64,000 bases of DNA from NCBI RefSeq assembly GCF_009189165.1, contig NZ_CP045118.1, positions 3,782,001-3,846,000 of the forward strand, in the 5' to 3' direction. The translations under genes and the position numbers were made by a program. Under the pieces are notes generated by a model that saw nothing but the letters and a program-made list of their open reading frames with translations, searched no databases and was not told the origin of the DNA. This DNA comes from Pseudomonas sp. SCB32. Lineage in GTDB: Bacteria; Pseudomonadota; Gammaproteobacteria; Pseudomonadales; Pseudomonadaceae. Positions 35,049 through 47,067 of the stretch are shown piece after piece. Numbering within the stretch: the stretch's first letter is position 1; the number at the start of each line of letters is the position of its first letter.

Positions 35049-36242
35049 ATGCTCGCCGCGCTCAAGCGTTATCCGCTACAGGTCAACCTGCTGCTCTGCG
35101 CCACCTTCCTGCTGACCCTGGCGCGCGGCATCACCCTGCCCTACCTGGTCATCTACCTGTCGACCAACTTTGACCTGCCGGTCGAGCGCATCGGCCTGGT
35201 CATGGGCGGCGCGCTGTTCGGCGGTGCGCTGCTGAGCCTCTACGGCGGCTACCTGATCGACCGCCAGCCGGGCTTCCGACTGATCCTCGGCTTCGGCCTG
35301 TGCTTCGTCGCCGCCTTCCTCGGCATGCTGCTGACCCGGCAGTTGTGGCTGTTCTTCCTGTTCCTGCTCGGTTTCAACTTCGCCTATTCGGTCACCGACG
35401 TGGTGGTGAAGACCGTGTTCGGCCGCCTGCTCGCGGCGGGCGAACAGGGCCGCGCCTTCTCCATCCGCTACACCCTGATCAACCTCGCCTACGCCATCGG
35501 CCCTTTCATCGGCGCGGCGCTGGCCCATGTCAGCCAGAAGCTGCCGTTCATGGTCTCCGCCGCCCTCGGGGTCGTCTTCCTGCTGGCCTTCCTGCGCTAT
35601 GGCGACCGCGACATGCGCCCGGCCGGCGGCAGCGCGCCGCCATCCTTCCTCGCGGTGATGGGCGTGCTGTCCAAGGACCATCGGCTGATGTACTTCACCG
35701 TCGGCGGCGTGCTAACCGCCGTGGTGTTCGGCCAGTTCTCCGCCTACCTGTCGCAGTACCTGGTGACTACCAGCAGCGCGGAATACGCCTACCAGGTGAT
35801 CCAGACGCTGCTCGGCGTCAACGCGGTCTCAGTGCTCGCCCTGCAGTACCTGCTGGGCAAGCGTATCGACAACGACCACCTGCAGCGCTGGCTGATCATC
35901 GGGCTGGGGCTGTTCGTGCTCGGCATCGTCGGCTTCGGCCTGTCGCAGAACGTGATGCACTGGGGGCTGGCGATGGTGGTGTTCACCCTCGGCGAGATCA
36001 TCGTGATCCCCGCCGAGTACATGTTCATCGACCGCATCGCCCCGCCGCACCTGCGCGGCGTGTACTACGGCACGCAGAACCTGTCGAACCTCGGCGGCGC
36101 CGCCGGGCCGGTGCTGGTCGGCTTCGCCCTGAGCCTGTGGGCGCCGCACTGGGTGTTCGTGATGCTCGCTGGCTGCATCGTCATCGGCGCCTTCTTCTAC
36201 GTCGCCGGCGCCTCGCTGTCCCCGCCCCGGCCACGGGACTGA
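35049..36242 (+). CDS. MFS transporter (MdtH/YdeE-like)
   Basis: A 397-residue, 12-helix major facilitator protein. The helix 2-3 loop has GGYLIDRQPGFRLILG (MFS motif A theme) and GRAFSIRYTLINLAYAIGPFIGA lies in helix 5. The layout resembles drug and efflux transporters such as MdtH/YdeE. The last 46 bases overlap the end of the convergent merR gene, so transcription of the two collides. Confidence 0.87.
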   Translation: MLAALKRYPLQVNLLLCATFLLTLARGITLPYLVIYLSTNFDLPVERIGLVMGGALFGGALLSLYGGYLIDRQPGFRLILGFGLCFVAAFLGMLLTRQLWLFFLFLLGFNFAYSVTDVVVKTVFGRLLAAGEQGRAFSIRYTLINLAYAIGPFIGAALAHVSQKLPFMVSAALGVVFLLAFLRYGDRDMRPAGGSAPPSFLAVMGVLSKDHRLMYFTVGGVLTAVVFGQFSAYLSQYLVTTSSAEYAYQVIQTLLGVNAVSVLALQYLLGKRIDNDHLQRWLIIGLGLFVLGIVGFGLSQNVMHWGLAMVVFTLGEIIVIPAEYMFIDRIAPPHLRGVYYGTQNLSNLGGAAGPVLVGFALSLWAPHWVFVMLAGCIVIGAFFYVAGASLSPPRPRD

Positions 36243-36673
36243 CGGAGTACCTTGCGAGGCTTTTCCGACCGCCCGCGCGACGTGGCGCGGATGGCGACGC
36301 TCATCAGCCGCTGGAACTTCGGGCAGGCCAGGTGATCCGGCGCCTGGCACTCGGCGGCGTGGCGCAAGCTGTCGCGGATCGCGCTGAGCCGGCGGATGCT
36401 GCGGTCCAGTTCCTCCGCCTTTTCCCGCAACAGATCGCGGTCGATCACCGGCCGCGCACCGCCGACGAAGATGGCACCGATCTCCTCCAGGGAGAACCCC
36501 GCCTCGCGGCCCAGCGCGATCAGTGACAGGCGCGGCAGCACTTCGTCGCTGAACACCCGGCGCATGCCGTTGCGGCCGATCGAGCGGATCAGCCCCTTCT
36601 CCTCGTAGTAACGCAGGGTCGAGACCGGCAGGCCGGACCAGCGCGCTACCTGGCCGATATCCATCTCTTTCAT
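36197..36673 (-). CDS. MerR-family regulator
   Basis: A 158-residue MerR protein. MDIGQVARWSGLPVSTLRYYEEKGLI is the winged-helix start and FSLEEIGAIFVGG leads into the dimerisation helix. It lacks the four-cysteine iron-sulfur cluster of SoxR; only C-x8-C remains (ECQAPDHLAC), so the signal is unknown. ATG 36673 lies next to a MerR-type promoter facing the DUF2938 gene. The same promoter design upstream of 11820 suggests a second target. Confidence 0.88.
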   Translation of the reverse strand: MKEMDIGQVARWSGLPVSTLRYYEEKGLIRSIGRNGMRRVFSDEVLPRLSLIALGREAGFSLEEIGAIFVGGARPVIDRDLLREKAEELDRSIRRLSAIRDSLRHAAECQAPDHLACPKFQRLMSVAIRATSRGRSEKPRKVLRQSRGRGGDSEAPAT

Positions 36674-36675
36674 GC

Positions 36676-36706
36676 TTGACCTCAAGTCGACTTGAGCTGG
36701 AATGCT
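36676..36706 (+). promoter_or_regulatory. MerR-type promoter with perfect operator dyad
   Basis: TTGACC at 36676-36681, a 19-base spacer, and AATGCT at 36701-36706. The spacer region contains CTCAAGTCGACTTGAG, a perfect 16-base palindrome. It sits between the merR start and the DUF2938 gene it faces, and almost repeats the promoter at 11724. Confidence 0.85.
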
Positions 36707-36747
36707 GTGTTGATCGGAGCTTCACCATACCCATTCAGGAGACTTTC

Positions 36748-37257
36748 ATGAACCCGATCGACACCTTCCTGCTTCACAGCCTGCTCATTGGCATCGTCGC
36801 GACCCTGGTGATGGACGGCTGGACACTGCTGCTCAAGCGCGTCTTCGGCGTCCCTTCGCTGGACTACGCCATGGTCGGCCGCTGGATTGGCCACATGCGT
36901 TACGGCCGCTTCCACCACACCGCCATCGGCAAGGCGCAGTCCATCGCTGGCGAACGGGCGCTGGGCTGGATCGCGCATTACCTGATCGGCATCGCTTTCG
37001 CTGCCGCGCTGCTGCTCCTGAGCGGCCCTGACTGGCTGTCCCGGCCCGGCCCGCTGCCGGCGCTGCTGTTCGGTCTGGTCACGGTCGCCCTACCCTACCT
37101 GGTGATGCAGCCCGCGCTGGGGATGGGCATCGCCGCCAGCAAGTCGCCCGCTCCACGCAAAGCACGGATCAAGAGCCTGGGTACGCACCTGGTGTTTGGC
37201 GTCGGCCTGTACCTGGGCGGGCTGGTCAACGCCGCAATGGCGGCCATCGCCGGTTGA
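36748..37257 (+). CDS. DUF2938 membrane protein
   Basis: A 169-residue inner-membrane protein with about four helices (LLHSLLIGIVATLVMDGWTLL, YLIGIAFAAALLLLSG, FGLVTVALPYLVMQPALGMG and HLVFGVGLYLGGLVNAAMAA). VMDGWTLLLKRVFGVPSLDYAMVGRW is the DUF2938 signature. CAGGAG precedes the ATG by six bases. It is the direct partner of the divergent MerR promoter, so it is probably induced by that regulator's signal. Function unknown. Confidence 0.85.
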   Translation: MNPIDTFLLHSLLIGIVATLVMDGWTLLLKRVFGVPSLDYAMVGRWIGHMRYGRFHHTAIGKAQSIAGERALGWIAHYLIGIAFAAALLLLSGPDWLSRPGPLPALLFGLVTVALPYLVMQPALGMGIAASKSPAPRKARIKSLGTHLVFGVGLYLGGLVNAAMAAIAG

Positions 37258-37585
37258 TGGCACGGCGGCAGAAGGAGCCTCGAAAACCCTCGACGGCCGG
37301 AAGCGCTGGCGTGTCGGGCCGACATCATTCGGCACGCCGCCAGTCCCTGCGCGGCTGCGTCGTTGCGGCGGGCGCGCAAGAGCCCGCTGCTCTGGCCGGT
37401 ATTGTCACAAGGCCGATTGTCCGCGCCTTGCGAGAACTCGCCTTTTCATTGACGTATGAGGCCTTCCTTGTGGAGCCGGGCCACGACAATGGTCATTCCG
37501 CAGGTTGCTGCGGCAATCTTCTCAAGTCCTTCCCAGCCCCCACCCGGGCGGCCTGCCGTCGAAGCACCGCCCCCAGGAGTCCATC
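37258..37585. other. 328-base gap without a recognisable gene
   Basis: Frames here are short and show no conserved wording. A ribosome site (CAGGAG) at the end belongs to the small gene at 37586. I see no strong hairpin or repeat. Confidence 0.5.
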
Positions 37586-37819
37586 ATGCCTGGTACCCAA
37601 GCCCGCGCCCTGCGCGCCGTGCGCTCCGCCTCGTTCAACAATGACGTGGTCGTCGAGCTGCTACGGGAAATCACTCCGATGATCGATAGCCACGAGCTGG
37701 GCCGCCGCCTGCGCTGCGCGACCCGGCAACTCGAACACGACGCCCATACGCTTGAAGACGTCTGGGCGGACATGGTCGCCAACGGCGCCTGCGTCACGCA
37801 ACGCTCGCGGCAGCGCTGA
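37586..37819 (+). CDS. Small hypothetical protein
   Basis: A 77-residue hydrophilic, probably helical protein (NNDVVVELLREITPMIDSHE, RLRCATRQLEHDAHTLEDVWADMV). AGGAG lies six bases before the ATG. I do not recognise it. It is convergent with the SulP gene, whose stop is nine bases away. Confidence 0.6.
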   Translation: MPGTQARALRAVRSASFNNDVVVELLREITPMIDSHELGRRLRCATRQLEHDAHTLEDVWADMVANGACVTQRSRQR

Positions 37820-37828
37820 CGCACCCGC

Positions 37829-39274
37829 TCAGGCGTGCTGGATACCCGCGCGCTTGAGCAGCTGCCGGCAACGCTCCGACAGGTGCACCACCCGCAGCTG
37901 CTTGCCCGCCTTGGAATAGCGCTCGCGCAGCGTCTTCAGCGCGGCAATGGCCGAGTAGTCGACGAAGCTCAGGTGCGCGCAATCCAGGGTCACCTGCCGC
38001 GGATCGTTCGCCGGGTCGAACTGGTTGAGGAACGTCGTGGTCGAGGCGAAGAACAGCGTGCCGTGCAGGCAGTAGAGCCGGCTGCCGTCGGCCTCGTCGT
38101 GCACGTCGGCATACAGCTCGCGGGCATGCTTCCAGGCAAAATCCAGGGCGGCGATGACGATGCCGCAGAACACGGCGATCGCAAGGTCGGTGGCCACGGT
38201 GATCGCGGTCACCGCGATGATCACCAGCACATCGCTGGTCGGCACCTTGTTCAGCACCCGCAGCGAGGCCCAGGCGAAGGTCTGCTGCGACACCACGAAC
38301 ATCACCCCCACCAGCGCCGCCAGCGGAATGCGTTCGATCAGCGGCGAGAGAAACAGCACGAAGAGCAGGATCATCACCCCGGCCACCACACCCGACAGCC
38401 GGCCCCGGCCGCCGGAACTGAGGTTGATCACCGTCTGCCCGATCATGGCGCAGCCACCCATGCCGCCGAACAGGCCGGAGACGATGTTGGCGCCGCCCAG
38501 CGCCACGCATTCGCGGTCGGGGAAGCCACGGCTCTCGGTGACCTCGTCGGTGAGGTTCAGGGTCAGCAGGGTTTCCAGGATGCCGACCATCGCCATGAGG
38601 AAGGCATAGGGCGCGATGATCCGCAGGGTGTCCAGGTTCCACGGGATGTCCGGCAGGGCGAACTGCGGCAGGCCGCCAGCGATGTGCGCCATGTCGCCCA
38701 GGGTGCGGGTCGGCAGGCCCAGCAGGTAGACCAGCAGGCCCACGCCGAGGATCGCCACCAGCGCCGGCGGCACCGCGCGAGTCAGCCTGGGCAGCAGGTA
38801 GACCACCGTCATGGTCAGCGCGACCAGGCCGAGCATCAGGTACAGCGGATTGCCGCTGAGCCAGTGTTCGCCGTCCTTGAAATGCTCCAGCTGGGCCAGC
38901 GCGATGACGATCGCCAGTCCGTTGACGAAGCCCAGCATCACCGGATGCGGCACCATCCGCACCAGCTTGCCCAGGCGCAACAGGCCGAAGGCGATCATCA
39001 CCAGGCCGCCCAGCAGCACCGTGGCCAGCAGGTACTGCACGCCGTGCTGCACCACCAGCGCGACGATCACCACCGCCATCGAGCCGGCCGCGCCGGAGAC
39101 CATGCCGGGCCGGCCGCCGAACAGCGCGGTGAGGGTGCAGAGGATGAAGGCGCCATACAGCCCCATCAGCGGATTGAGGTGGGCGACCAGGGCAAAGGCG
39201 ATGCACTCGGGCACCAGGGCGAAGGACGTGGTCAGTCCTGCCAGGACATCGGCACGCAGGCGGGCGGGTTTCAT
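37829..39274 (-). CDS. SulP-family anion transporter with STAS domain
   Basis: A 481-residue transporter: about eleven to fourteen helices from residue 10 to 375, then a cytoplasmic STAS domain (LFFASTTTFLNQFDP, VTLDCAHLSFVDYSAIAALKTL). The SulP signature region is FALVPECIAFALVAHLNPLMGLYGAF. Members carry sulfate, bicarbonate, dicarboxylates or chloride; the substrate is not evident. ATG 39274 starts directly before the domain; a frame extension to 39349 lacks support. Confidence 0.9.
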   Translation of the reverse strand: MKPARLRADVLAGLTTSFALVPECIAFALVAHLNPLMGLYGAFILCTLTALFGGRPGMVSGAAGSMAVVIVALVVQHGVQYLLATVLLGGLVMIAFGLLRLGKLVRMVPHPVMLGFVNGLAIVIALAQLEHFKDGEHWLSGNPLYLMLGLVALTMTVVYLLPRLTRAVPPALVAILGVGLLVYLLGLPTRTLGDMAHIAGGLPQFALPDIPWNLDTLRIIAPYAFLMAMVGILETLLTLNLTDEVTESRGFPDRECVALGGANIVSGLFGGMGGCAMIGQTVINLSSGGRGRLSGVVAGVMILLFVLFLSPLIERIPLAALVGVMFVVSQQTFAWASLRVLNKVPTSDVLVIIAVTAITVATDLAIAVFCGIVIAALDFAWKHARELYADVHDEADGSRLYCLHGTLFFASTTTFLNQFDPANDPRQVTLDCAHLSFVDYSAIAALKTLRERYSKAGKQLRVVHLSERCRQLLKRAGIQHA

Positions 39275-39367
39275 GGTTCGACTCAGGAAGGGTGCTGCGA
39301 AAAAGGCCGCCAATGGTACGGAAATGCGCCGTGCCCGACCACTCGCCACACCCGCGCGACGTGCCGG

Positions 39368-40366
39368 TCAGCTCTCCGGAATCGACGGCCCGATCTCGAC
39401 GATACGCCGCACATAGATGAGCGGCTCGGGCATGACCGGGTCATCCAGCGCCTCTCCCGAGAAGCACCGCCAGTGGTTGGCCACCATGTCGTAGCCCGAC
39501 AGCTGGCTGAAGGCCACACCCGCCGAAAACCGGGGGTTGATGTCCATCAGCAATGGCACGCCGGCATGCACCAGAAACTCGATATTGATGCAGCCATTCA
39601 GATCGAGGGCGCGGGCGACTTCGAGCGCCCTGTCGATCAGCACTGGATCATTGAGCATCTTGACGGTCATACCGGCGCCGTTGGAGGTGCGCACCAGCTC
39701 CTGCCTGGCCATGGCCGCCGAGCGCCCGGTGCTGCGCTGGCGCACGACATCCACCACGCACACCTCGCCATCGAGCAGCGGCTGCACGACATAGCCGAGA
39801 CCATCCAGCTTCCTGAGGAAGTGCCGCAGGTCATGGGCATCGTAGATCCGCTCCAGCCCTTCGCTGCTGCGCCCCCCGCGTGGCTTGGCGATCATAGGGA
39901 AGACCAGCCCCGCCAGGGGAAGCTCCTCCAGGCGCCAGGTGGGAATGGTGCGAATGACCGGGTCGTTGCAGAACACGTCGAAGACGCGCCACTTGTCGCG
40001 GCTGACGCGTATGCCTTCGACCGGAGACATGCACAGCGTAATGCCACGACGGGAGAAGGCCTCATGGTGCAGGGCGAAGGCATCGATCTCCACATCCGTC
40101 AGCGGCAGCACATGGGTGACCCCTTCGGATTCGCAGAGGGACAGCACGCGGCGGACATAGGCTTGGGAGTCCCGCGGAGCGGGCACCCGATACACGGTAT
40201 CGAGCAAGGCAGAGGTGGCCGTCCATTCCTGCGGAACCGAGCTACTGCCCAGGATTCGCATGTGAGAACAACCGCGCAACGAAGTGATTACCGCTTCTGC
40301 GGAGAAGGAACCGATGGCGGTGACCAGAAGCGTTGGGGAGGAACCGCGGGCTGGTCGCGTATTCAT
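39368..40366 (-). CDS. Orphan ATP-grasp enzyme
   Basis: A 332-residue ATP-grasp protein of the carbamoyl-phosphate-synthase-like/PylC-like type. The N-terminal Rossmann-like part begins LLVTAIGSFSAEAVITSL. The ATP-grasp core has FPMIAKPRGGRSSEGLERI (phosphate loop) and INIEFLVHAGVPLLMDINPRFSAG, where Glu, Asp and Asn bind Mg-ATP. Such enzymes ligate a carboxylate to an amine or thiol. No biosynthetic partner lies nearby, so the substrate is open. The DNA around 40370-40560 is slightly lower in GC. Confidence 0.8.
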   Translation of the reverse strand: MNTRPARGSSPTLLVTAIGSFSAEAVITSLRGCSHMRILGSSSVPQEWTATSALLDTVYRVPAPRDSQAYVRRVLSLCESEGVTHVLPLTDVEIDAFALHHEAFSRRGITLCMSPVEGIRVSRDKWRVFDVFCNDPVIRTIPTWRLEELPLAGLVFPMIAKPRGGRSSEGLERIYDAHDLRHFLRKLDGLGYVVQPLLDGEVCVVDVVRQRSTGRSAAMARQELVRTSNGAGMTVKMLNDPVLIDRALEVARALDLNGCINIEFLVHAGVPLLMDINPRFSAGVAFSQLSGYDMVANHWRCFSGEALDDPVMPEPLIYVRRIVEIGPSIPES

Positions 40367-40585
40367 TTCGCTTTCCCACCGCCGACGCGTCGGGAAAGCA
40401 GTGGAGCAGGGTCACCAGCGCCCATTTCCAATGGCCTCGCATTGATTCTACTGCCTTACCGCCGAATCACCCTCCTGGCCCTCTTTTCCTATACACCCAG
40501 CGTAGACCCTAAACATGCAGGCAGCGGAGCTGCTCATCGCGAACCCGACGAAGCCACGCTCCCACTCTGCGCAGGCAGCTACGCC

Positions 40586-41152
40586 CTACCCGGCCTGGCC
40601 CTGCACCAGCGCGCCGTGCAGGAATAGCTGCTCGAGCACGCTGGCCGAGCTGGAGCTGGCCGCCCGGCCGTAGCGCACGGCATCGACCATGCCGTAGATC
40701 ATCGAGAGGAAGAGTTCGGTGAAGACCGCGGCAGTGATGTCGATGCGGAACACGCCGCTCTGCTGGCCGCGCAGGAAGAAGGCATCCACGGCGTCGGTGT
40801 AGTAGCTCCAGCGCTCGGTGGCGTCCTCGATGTCGAGGCTCTCGGCGCGGTACTGGAAGAGCAGGAAGGCCAGCATATCGCGGTGCTTGAGGTGCTCGCC
40901 GATCAGTTTGCGCAGGGCATCCAGCGGTTGCGCCTGTTGCAGCTCGGCGGCCTCGAGGATCTGCCGGATCACCGAATGTCCGTGGGTCTCCAGCGTCTGC
41001 ACCAGGTTGTCGCGGGTGCCGCAGAAACGATGCAGCGTGGCCTTGCTCACCCCTGCCGATTCCGCCAGCTCCTTCAGCGTCGCCCGAGGGCGATCGACGA
41101 TGGCCACGGCCAGCGCGTTGAGAAGACGTTCATCGTGGGCAGTGGGTGCCAT
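40586..41152 (-). CDS. nfxB: NfxB-type repressor of mexCD-oprJ
   Basis: A 188-residue HTH protein. HDERLLNALAVAIVDRPRAT then LKELAESAGVSKATLHRFCG are the N-terminal HTH wording I recognise from P. aeruginosa NfxB, and RGQQSGVFRIDITAAVFTELFLSMIYGMVDAVR matches its C-terminal half. NfxB represses the divergent mexCD-oprJ operon, and loss-of-function mutants overexpress the pump. ATG 41152 has GAGG six bases upstream. Confidence 0.93.
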   Translation of the reverse strand: MAPTAHDERLLNALAVAIVDRPRATLKELAESAGVSKATLHRFCGTRDNLVQTLETHGHSVIRQILEAAELQQAQPLDALRKLIGEHLKHRDMLAFLLFQYRAESLDIEDATERWSYYTDAVDAFFLRGQQSGVFRIDITAAVFTELFLSMIYGMVDAVRYGRAASSSSASVLEQLFLHGALVQGQAG

Positions 41153-41177
41153 TCGTAGCCTCGGAACTGGATGTTGG

Positions 41178-41258
41178 ATTGTCTCATTGTGCAGAAAAAG
41201 ACCCTCCTTTTGAAAGGAGATGACACATTTTATACAAAACAGAAGCATATGAGACAAT
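41178..41258. promoter_or_regulatory. NfxB-mexC operator region
   Basis: ATTGTCTCAT (41178-41187) and ATGAGACAAT (41249-41258) are perfect inverse copies 61 bases apart, in an AT-rich gap unlike the surrounding DNA. A TTGACT at 41260 could be the mexC -35. The pair suggests repressor loading at both divergent promoters. Confidence 0.65.
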
Positions 41259-41323
41259 ATTGACTCATTTTGAATTTATAAGGATCATACGCACCTTTCC
41301 AGTTAGACAGACCCGGGTGAATC

Positions 41324-42472
41324 ATGGGCAGCGTGCGTGCAGTAGGGATGATCAGTGCTTTGGTAGCGGCAATGGCACTGGCCGGTTGCGGGCCTTCGGG
41401 CGAGCCGGAAGCGGCCGCCGAGATCGCCCGTCCGGTGGATGTGGTGGCGGTGGTTACCGAGCCACTGGTGTTGACCTCGGAGCTGCCGGGGCGCATCGAG
41501 CCCATGCGGGTGGCCGAAGTCCGCGCGCGGGTGGTCGGCATCGTGCTGCAGAAGCGCTTCGAGGAAGGCGCCGACGTGAAGGCCGGCGACCTGCTGTTCC
41601 AGATCGACCCGGCGCCGCTGAAGGCCGCCGTGTCCCGTGCCGAAGGCGAACTGGCGCGCGCCCAGGCCTCGCTCTATGAGGCGCAGGCGCGGGTCAAGCG
41701 CTACGAGCCGCTGGTGAAGATCGAAGCGGTCAGCCAGCAGGACTTCGACAGCGCCACCGCCGACATGCGCAGCTCGCAGGCGGCGGTGCGCTCGGCACAG
41801 GCGGACCTGGAAAGCGCGCGGCTGAACCTGGGCTATGCCTCGGTCAAGGCACCGATTTCCGGGCGCATCGGCCGTGCGCTGGTCACCGAGGGCGCGCTGG
41901 TCGGCCAGGGCGAGGCCACGCTGATGGCGCGCATCCAGCAGCTCGACCCGATCTACGCCGACTTCACCCAGCCGGTGGCCGACGCGCTGCGTCTGCGCGA
42001 GGCGCTCAAGGGCGGCAACCTCTCCGCCGGGCAGAGCCAGGCGCTGAGCATCCGTGTCGACGGCACCAATTATGAGCGCCAGGGCGAGCTGTTGTTCACC
42101 GATGTCTCGGTGGACCGTGGCACCGGCCAGGTGTCCCTGCGCGGCAGCTTCGCCAACCCCGACGGCGTGCTGCTGCCGGGCATGTACGTGCGGGTCACCG
42201 CGCCGCAGGGCAGCGACGCCAAGGCCATCCTGGTGCCGCAGCGCGCCGTGCAGCGCGCCACCGACGGCAGCGCCCACGTGCTGGTGATCGGCGCCGACAG
42301 CCGCGTCGAGGCCCGCCAGGTGCAGACCGGCGCCATGCAGGGCTCGCGCTGGCAGATCAGCCAGGGCCTGGCCAGCGGTGATCGGGTGATCGTCGGCGGT
42401 CTCACCGGCCTGCAGCCGGGCAGCAAGGTCGAAGCGCGCCAGACACAGGAGCAACAGGCGGCACGCCAGTAA
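41324..42472 (+). CDS. mexC: RND efflux periplasmic adaptor
   Basis: A 382-residue membrane-fusion lipoprotein linking the inner-membrane pump to the outer-membrane channel. The lipobox is ALAGC. ELPGRIEPMRVAEVRARVVG, the hairpin region AEGELARAQASLYEAQARVKRYEPLVK and VPQRAVQRATDG are close to MexC. It is the first gene of the mexCD-oprJ operon and divergent from nfxB; the usual inducers in P. aeruginosa are membrane-active compounds. Confidence 0.94.
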   Translation: MGSVRAVGMISALVAAMALAGCGPSGEPEAAAEIARPVDVVAVVTEPLVLTSELPGRIEPMRVAEVRARVVGIVLQKRFEEGADVKAGDLLFQIDPAPLKAAVSRAEGELARAQASLYEAQARVKRYEPLVKIEAVSQQDFDSATADMRSSQAAVRSAQADLESARLNLGYASVKAPISGRIGRALVTEGALVGQGEATLMARIQQLDPIYADFTQPVADALRLREALKGGNLSAGQSQALSIRVDGTNYERQGELLFTDVSVDRGTGQVSLRGSFANPDGVLLPGMYVRVTAPQGSDAKAILVPQRAVQRATDGSAHVLVIGADSRVEARQVQTGAMQGSRWQISQGLASGDRVIVGGLTGLQPGSKVEARQTQEQQAARQ

Positions 42473-42499
42473 GGCCGGGCTCGTCGCGAGGAATCTTTC

Positions 42500-45631
<3,132 letters not shown>

Positions 45632-45636
45632 CCGCC

Positions 45637-47067
45637 ATGCGCAAACCAGCCTTTACCGCGTCGGCCCTGCTGCTGGCGCTGGCCCCGGCCCTGTTCCTGG
45701 GCGGATGCTCCATGGCCCCCACTTACGAGCGCCCCCAAGCCCCGGTCGCGTCCAGCTGGAGCGGCCCCGCCGCACAAGCCGGCCAGGCCGCGAGCAACCT
45801 GGACTGGCAGACCTTCATCGTCGACGGCGAGCTGCGCGGCCTGGTGAACATCGCCCTGGACAACAACCGCTCGCTGCGCCAGACCCTGCTGGACATCGAG
45901 CAGGCCCGCGCTCAGTACCAGATACAGCGCTCCGAGCAGGTGCCGGGGCTCAGCGGTACGGCCAACGGCAACCGCCAGCGCTTGCCGGGAGACCTGTCCG
46001 GTGACGGCCGCTCCGGCGTGAGCAGCACCTATCAGGTCGGCCTGGCGCTGCCCGAGTACGAGGTGGACCTGTTCGGCCGGGTGAAGAGCCTGACCGACGC
46101 AGCCCTGGAGCAGTACCTGGCCACCGAGGAGGCCGGGCGCAGTGCGCGCATCGCGCTGGTCGCCGAAGTCAGCCAGGCCTACCTGAGCTACGACGGCGCC
46201 CAGCGCCGCCTGCTGCTGACCGAGCAGACCCTGGCCAGCCGCGTGGATTCGCTGGACCTGATCGGAAAGCGCCGCACGGCCGGCGCCGCCACCGCGCTGG
46301 ACTACCAGGAAGCGCTGGGGCTGGTGGAGCAGTCCCGCGCCGAACTGGAAAGCAACGCCCGGCAGAAGCAGCAGGCGCTCAACGCCCTGGTGCTGCTGCT
46401 CGGCTCACCGGATGCGGCGAAGCGCATTCCGCAGGTGCCACAGCCCAAGGCCATGCTGATCCAGGACATCGCACTCGGTACGCCATCGGAGCTGATTGAA
46501 CGGCGCCCGGACATCCTCGCCGCCGAGCACCAGCTCAAGGCGCGCAACGCCGACATCGGCGCGGCGCGGGCGGCGTTCTTCCCGCGCATCAGCCTGACCG
46601 GCAGCTTCGGTACGTCCAGCGCGGAAATGTCCGGCCTGTTCGACGGCGGCTCGCGCTCCTGGAGCTTCGTACCGAGCCTGACGCTGCCGATCTTCGATGC
46701 CGGGCGCAACAGCGCCAACCTGGACCTGGCCAAGGTCCGCAAGGATTCCGCCGTGGCCGCCTACGAAGGCACCATCCAGACCGCCTTCCGCGAAGTGGCC
46801 GATGCGCTGGCCGCCACCGACACCCTGCGTCGCGAGGAAGTCGCCCGCCGTGCCCTGGTGAACACCACCCAGGAGACGCTGAAGCTGGCCAAGGCGCGCT
46901 ACGAAGGCGGCGTCGACAACCACCTGCGCTACCTGGACGCGCAGCGCAACAACTTCATCAACGAAGCGGCCTACATCGAGACCAGCACCCAGCGGCAGCT
47001 CGCCCTGGTCGACCTGTTCCGCGCCCTTGGCGGTGGCTGGAGTGGGGATGCGGTGGCGCGGCGCTGA
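45637..47067 (+). CDS. oprJ: Outer-membrane efflux channel lipoprotein
   Basis: A 476-residue TolC-like channel. The lipobox is FLGGC and the mature protein starts CSMAPTYERP. IGAARAAFFPRISLTGSFGTSS and YEGGVDNHLRYLDAQRNNFINE are hallmark repeats of the OprM/OprJ group. ATG 45637 has GGAG eight bases upstream; the GTG at 45628 overlaps the mexD stop and is less likely. Last gene of the operon; REP elements follow. Confidence 0.94.
   Translation: MRKPAFTASALLLALAPALFLGGCSMAPTYERPQAPVASSWSGPAAQAGQAASNLDWQTFIVDGELRGLVNIALDNNRSLRQTLLDIEQARAQYQIQRSEQVPGLSGTANGNRQRLPGDLSGDGRSGVSSTYQVGLALPEYEVDLFGRVKSLTDAALEQYLATEEAGRSARIALVAEVSQAYLSYDGAQRRLLLTEQTLASRVDSLDLIGKRRTAGAATALDYQEALGLVEQSRAELESNARQKQQALNALVLLLGSPDAAKRIPQVPQPKAMLIQDIALGTPSELIERRPDILAAEHQLKARNADIGAARAAFFPRISLTGSFGTSSAEMSGLFDGGSRSWSFVPSLTLPIFDAGRNSANLDLAKVRKDSAVAAYEGTIQTAFREVADALAATDTLRREEVARRALVNTTQETLKLAKARYEGGVDNHLRYLDAQRNNFINEAAYIETSTQRQLALVDLFRALGGGWSGDAVARR

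Noticed and set aside
36197-36673. Assignment of the MerR gene as soxR
   Set aside because: The operator resembles the SoxR box, but the protein lacks the four-cysteine cluster that defines SoxR.
37835-40627. Plus-strand open frame of 930 codons antisense to the SulP and ATP-grasp genes
   Set aside because: It spans two clear minus-strand genes and the gap between them and shows only shadow-type composition.
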